Assembly: GCF_022682495.2 (NCBI RefSeq)
Contig: NW_026527555.1
Span: 248,001-312,000 of the forward strand
Source: Desmodus rotundus
Taxonomy: Eukaryota; Chordata; Mammalia; Chiroptera; Phyllostomidae
Direction of reading: 5' to 3'
Length of the DNA: 64,000 nucleotides
This document shows, one piece after another, positions 61,368 through 64,000 of this stretch. The translations under genes were made by a program, and so were the position numbers. The notes beneath the pieces were generated by a model. That model did no database searches and was not told the origin of the DNA. It was given only the letters and a program-made list of their open reading frames with translations. Each line of letters opens with the position of its first letter. Position 1 is the first letter of the stretch.

Positions 61368-62190
61368 TAGGTGGATTCCCGAGTGATTTTGAGGAGCAAA
61401 CAAATCTTCACGAATGTAGTATCATCCACCGGGAGCCCCACAGGCTACTCTGAGATCCACATTCCCTTAGATCTTCAGAGACTTGGAGTCCAAGTCACGT
61501 AGCACGGCCTAGCGGCCTTCCAACGTCTGGATACGCTTTCCCCGCAGCACGCACAATTTGGCGAAAACAGTGGTAGCCAAGCTTACTCTAGTTCAGAGTT
61601 GGCATAGTCCTGTGCTTCCGTTCACTCCTTTGTTTTGGGGAACGCGATTCCGGAACTCTCTGGCTCGCAAAGTTACCGCCAAGGTGATCATACAGAAAAC
61701 CCATTGAAATGACGTTCTAACTCGGCCGGTTCTATCGGCACCCCCTACATTTCGCACTCTACTGAAACGAGTCCATTGACCTAGTGTTACCCGCTGGAGA
61801 TGAAATGTGCTAATAAGGCACTGGTATGAAACTTCCTGATTCCCTATTTGTTTGGAAGCTGTGCATGAATTCCTTGCTGTTCTCGTAGAAGGAAATTCCG
61901 TCGAAAAGAGTCAGTGGACTGTGAGCTTCATGTGCATATCTAGGTTGGACCAACAGTTTTGTCCACAGGACATAGTAGTCAGTAGCTGCAGGAAATCTTC
62001 GGACTCTGCTATTTTGCTGGAATAAAGAGAGCGGCGAAAAGCCCACACTCGCAGCTCATTGTCCTGCAAAGTTCAGATGCTGCTATGCTCCTGTTCGTTC
62101 ACTACCCATGGAAAATGATTTCAGTAGCATTTTGGTTAGGACACAACGCAAAGCTCTGATATATCAGACACCTTCCGTTTAAAGATAGTG

Positions 62191-62306
62191 TTAGGGTTAG
62201 GGCTAGCATTAGGAATGTGGTAAGGATTAGCTTTATTATTAGGGTTAGGGTTAGGGTTAAGGATCGGGTTAGGGTTAGGGATAGTGTTAGGGTTAGGGTT
62301 TGGGTT
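62191..62306 (+). repeat. Interstitial telomeric block, monomer 31 (alpha)
   Basis: 116 bp, with GGAATGTGG as in monomer 25. Confidence 0.96.
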
Positions 62307-62518
62307 CATGTTACAGGTAGGTTTAGGTCTAAGGCTAAAGCTAGCTGAAGGCCGCAGTTAGAAGAAAGTGTGTCATAGAAGATAGTGTATTTCATAGCTG
62401 TCATAGTTCTGTGCTTTCATGGAGTGCGTTCATAATGAGAACGTGATTCTGTAGATCCTTGCACTCAAACACAGCAAGGAAAATGAAAACAGAGCAAAAT
62501 AGCTGATCATAGGTTCTG

Positions 62519-64000
62519 AAGAGGGTATGTGATATGGTACAAGGCACTCATTTCCAATTCAACTGATATGAGCACATTGATCTAGTGCCGCGTTTTTGCT
62601 GAACGCCACTTAACAGGAACATGTTCGTTCCCGAGTAACTTGGCAGCTTTCAAACCGTTCACTCCTGTGCTGTGTGAGAGAAAGTGACTCGAGTAGAGTA
62701 AGGGGACTGCTAGCTGCGCATGCATTGCTACGTTAAAAACACTGTATGGTCAAAGTGAGGCAGTAGGCTGCTGCTTCTCTTCTTCCCGGGGCTACGCTTT
62801 TCTGATGGAAAAAGTACCTAGGAGAAAACTCTACTGGGGACTCTCATTCCGCTGCAAGGACCACAAAGTGCTATGCTAGCATTCCCTCCTTTGCGGACGG
62901 GAAATAATTTCCGTAGCTCTTGGGCTATGACAGGAGCCATAGATCCTATATTGCAGCAAGGTACTTGGGCAGGATGCTGACAAGCGTACGTACTATGTGA
63001 GACACCACTGCTTTCATCTTCTACTGCAATGAGAACATTGATAACACGTCAAATAGTGTGGATGGCTTTTGTTGAGAACACTTTTCGCACGACTTGATGT
63101 AATCCCTGAATGATGCAGGGGAGCGCAAACTCCTCACTGCTGTATTCTCAGAGTGGAATGAATGCCCCGGTAGGCCCATGAGGTACTTTTCGCTTCTTCC
63201 TCCTTGAACGCTTCACGAACGGGTGGAGTCCGAGGGACGTAGTATTGTCTCCATGGTTTCTTAGGCTACAGCCTTCTTCTCCCATCACATCTCCTACTGA
63301 GATGGGAACATTGAGAAGACGCTGAACCCGGAGACGGCTTTGGGAAAAACCCCGCTTCCTACGAAACAGGTGGATTCCCGAGTGATTTTGAGGAGCAAAC
63401 AAATCTTCACGAATGTAGTATCTTCCACCGGGAGCCCCACAGGCTACTCTGAGATCCACATTCCCTTAGATCTTCAGAGACTTGGAGTCCAAGTCACGTA
63501 GCACGGCCTAGCGGCCTTCCAACGTCCGGATACGCTTTCCCCGCAGCACGCACAATTTGGCGAAAACAGTGGTAGCCAAGCTTACTCTGGTTCATAGTTG
63601 GCATAGTCCTGTACTTCCGTTCACTCCTTTGTTTTGGGGAACGCGATTCCGCAACTCTCTGGCTCGCAAAGTTACCGCCAAGGTGATCATACAGAAAACC
63701 CATTGAAATGACGTTCTAACTCGGCCGGTTCTATCGGCACCCCCTACATTTCGCACTCTACTGAAACGAGTCCATTGACCTAGTGTTACCCGCTGGAGAT
63801 GAAATGTGCTAATGAGGCACTTGTATGAAACATCCTGATTCCCTAGTTGTTTGGAAGCTGTGCATGAATTCCTTGCTGTTCTCGCAGAAGGAAATTCCGT
63901 CGAAAAGAGTCAGTGGACTGTGAGCTTCATGTGCATATCTAGGTTGGACCAACAGTTTTGTCCACAGGACATAGTAGTCAGTAGCTGCAGGAAATCTTCG
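62519..64000 (+). repeat. Monomer 32, beta, cut by the window end
   Basis: The first 1,482 bp of a beta unit; its telomeric block lies beyond the window. ATTCCGCAAC and AAACCCCGC are shared with monomer 26. The box is intact at its nine essential positions. Confidence 0.96.
63350..63366 (-). other. CENP-B-box-like site, intact with edge variant (monomer 32)
   Basis: CGGG core with the same position-17 G as monomer 26. Confidence 0.7.

Larger units (their letters stand above)
60520..62518 (+). repeat. Monomer 31, alpha
   Basis: 1,999 bp. It shares GTAGCCAAG and GGAATGTGG with monomer 25 and has a private AACGTCTGG. The box is broken. Confidence 0.96.
1..64000. repeat. Tandem satellite array, ~2.0-kb monomers with embedded telomeric repeats
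   Basis: Thirty-two consecutive copies of one sequence lie in the same orientation, with starts 1,998-2,035 bp apart (mean about 2,017 bp). Copies align base for base by eye with scattered substitutions; almost all length difference lies in the TTAGGG block. No unique DNA, transposon, rRNA or tRNA gene interrupts the array and it continues past both window edges. Open frames are short, many rely on TTG or GTG starts, and they differ between copies without protein-level constraint, so none is called as a gene. CpG is not strongly depleted (12 CpG in the first 300 bases), which suggests young or weakly methylated DNA. A centromeric or pericentromeric satellite is the preferred reading because of the CENP-B-box-like sites; a subtelomeric array is the alternative. 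Confidence 0.98.

Noticed and set aside
1..64000. CRISPR array or other prokaryotic repeat system
   Set aside because: The repeat unit is 2 kb with no unique spacers, and the telomeric hexamers are eukaryotic.
1..64000. Ribosomal DNA spacer or tandem gene cluster
   Set aside because: No rRNA, tRNA, histone or other gene sequence is recognisable in any unit.

Overview
The whole 64 kb window is one head-to-tail satellite DNA array. It holds 31 complete repeat units of 1,998-2,035 bp and a 1,482-bp partial 32nd unit. There is no unique flanking sequence and no convincing gene, and the array runs off both ends. Units are set here to begin at the AAGAGGGTAT motif at position 1; that phase is arbitrary. 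The sequence shows a eukaryote with TTAGGG telomeres. Every unit also carries a 17-bp site that resembles the mammalian CENP-B box, so a vertebrate, probably a mammal, and a centromeric or pericentromeric location are the best inferences. The species cannot be named from the sequence.

Each unit has three kinds of content. (1) About 1.67 kb of ordinary complex sequence with no gene. At unit offset 832-848, on the minus strand, it holds the CENP-B-box-like site. The site has all nine essential positions in 18 units and one essential position broken, always by the same C-to-G change on the plus strand, in 14 units. (2) A block of perfect and degenerate TTAGGG repeats 116, 145, 146 or 152 bp long, always with the G-rich strand on plus. 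A conserved 14-bp palindrome begins 36 bp before it. (3) A roughly 210-bp tail leading into the next unit. Diverged internal similarities suggest the 2-kb unit was itself built from about eight older subrepeats of about 235 bp, with telomeric DNA now inside one of them.

Units fall into four main types by telomeric block and linked variants: alpha (1,999 bp; box usually broken), beta (1,998 bp; box usually intact), gamma (2,035 bp) and delta (2,027 bp). A gamma-prime form (2,028 bp) has one telomeric hexamer fewer. They are arranged as higher-order repeats. Positions 1-8051 are a mixed stretch (alpha, beta, gamma-prime, delta). Positions 8052-20237 are three delta-gamma dimers of exactly 4,062 bp. 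Positions 20238-44365 are four alpha-beta-gamma trimers of exactly 6,032 bp. Positions 44366-46363 are a single alpha/beta chimeric unit that marks an unequal crossover. Positions 46364-64000 continue as gamma, alpha, beta, gamma, gamma-prime, delta, gamma, alpha, beta. Private variants shared 12,121 bp apart in that last part suggest a larger repeat.

The layout (box-bearing and box-less monomers alternating in higher-order repeats, homogenised by unequal exchange) parallels primate alpha satellite. It differs in its 2-kb monomer and in having telomeric DNA built into every monomer. Centromere function and CENP-B binding are inferences from sequence only.
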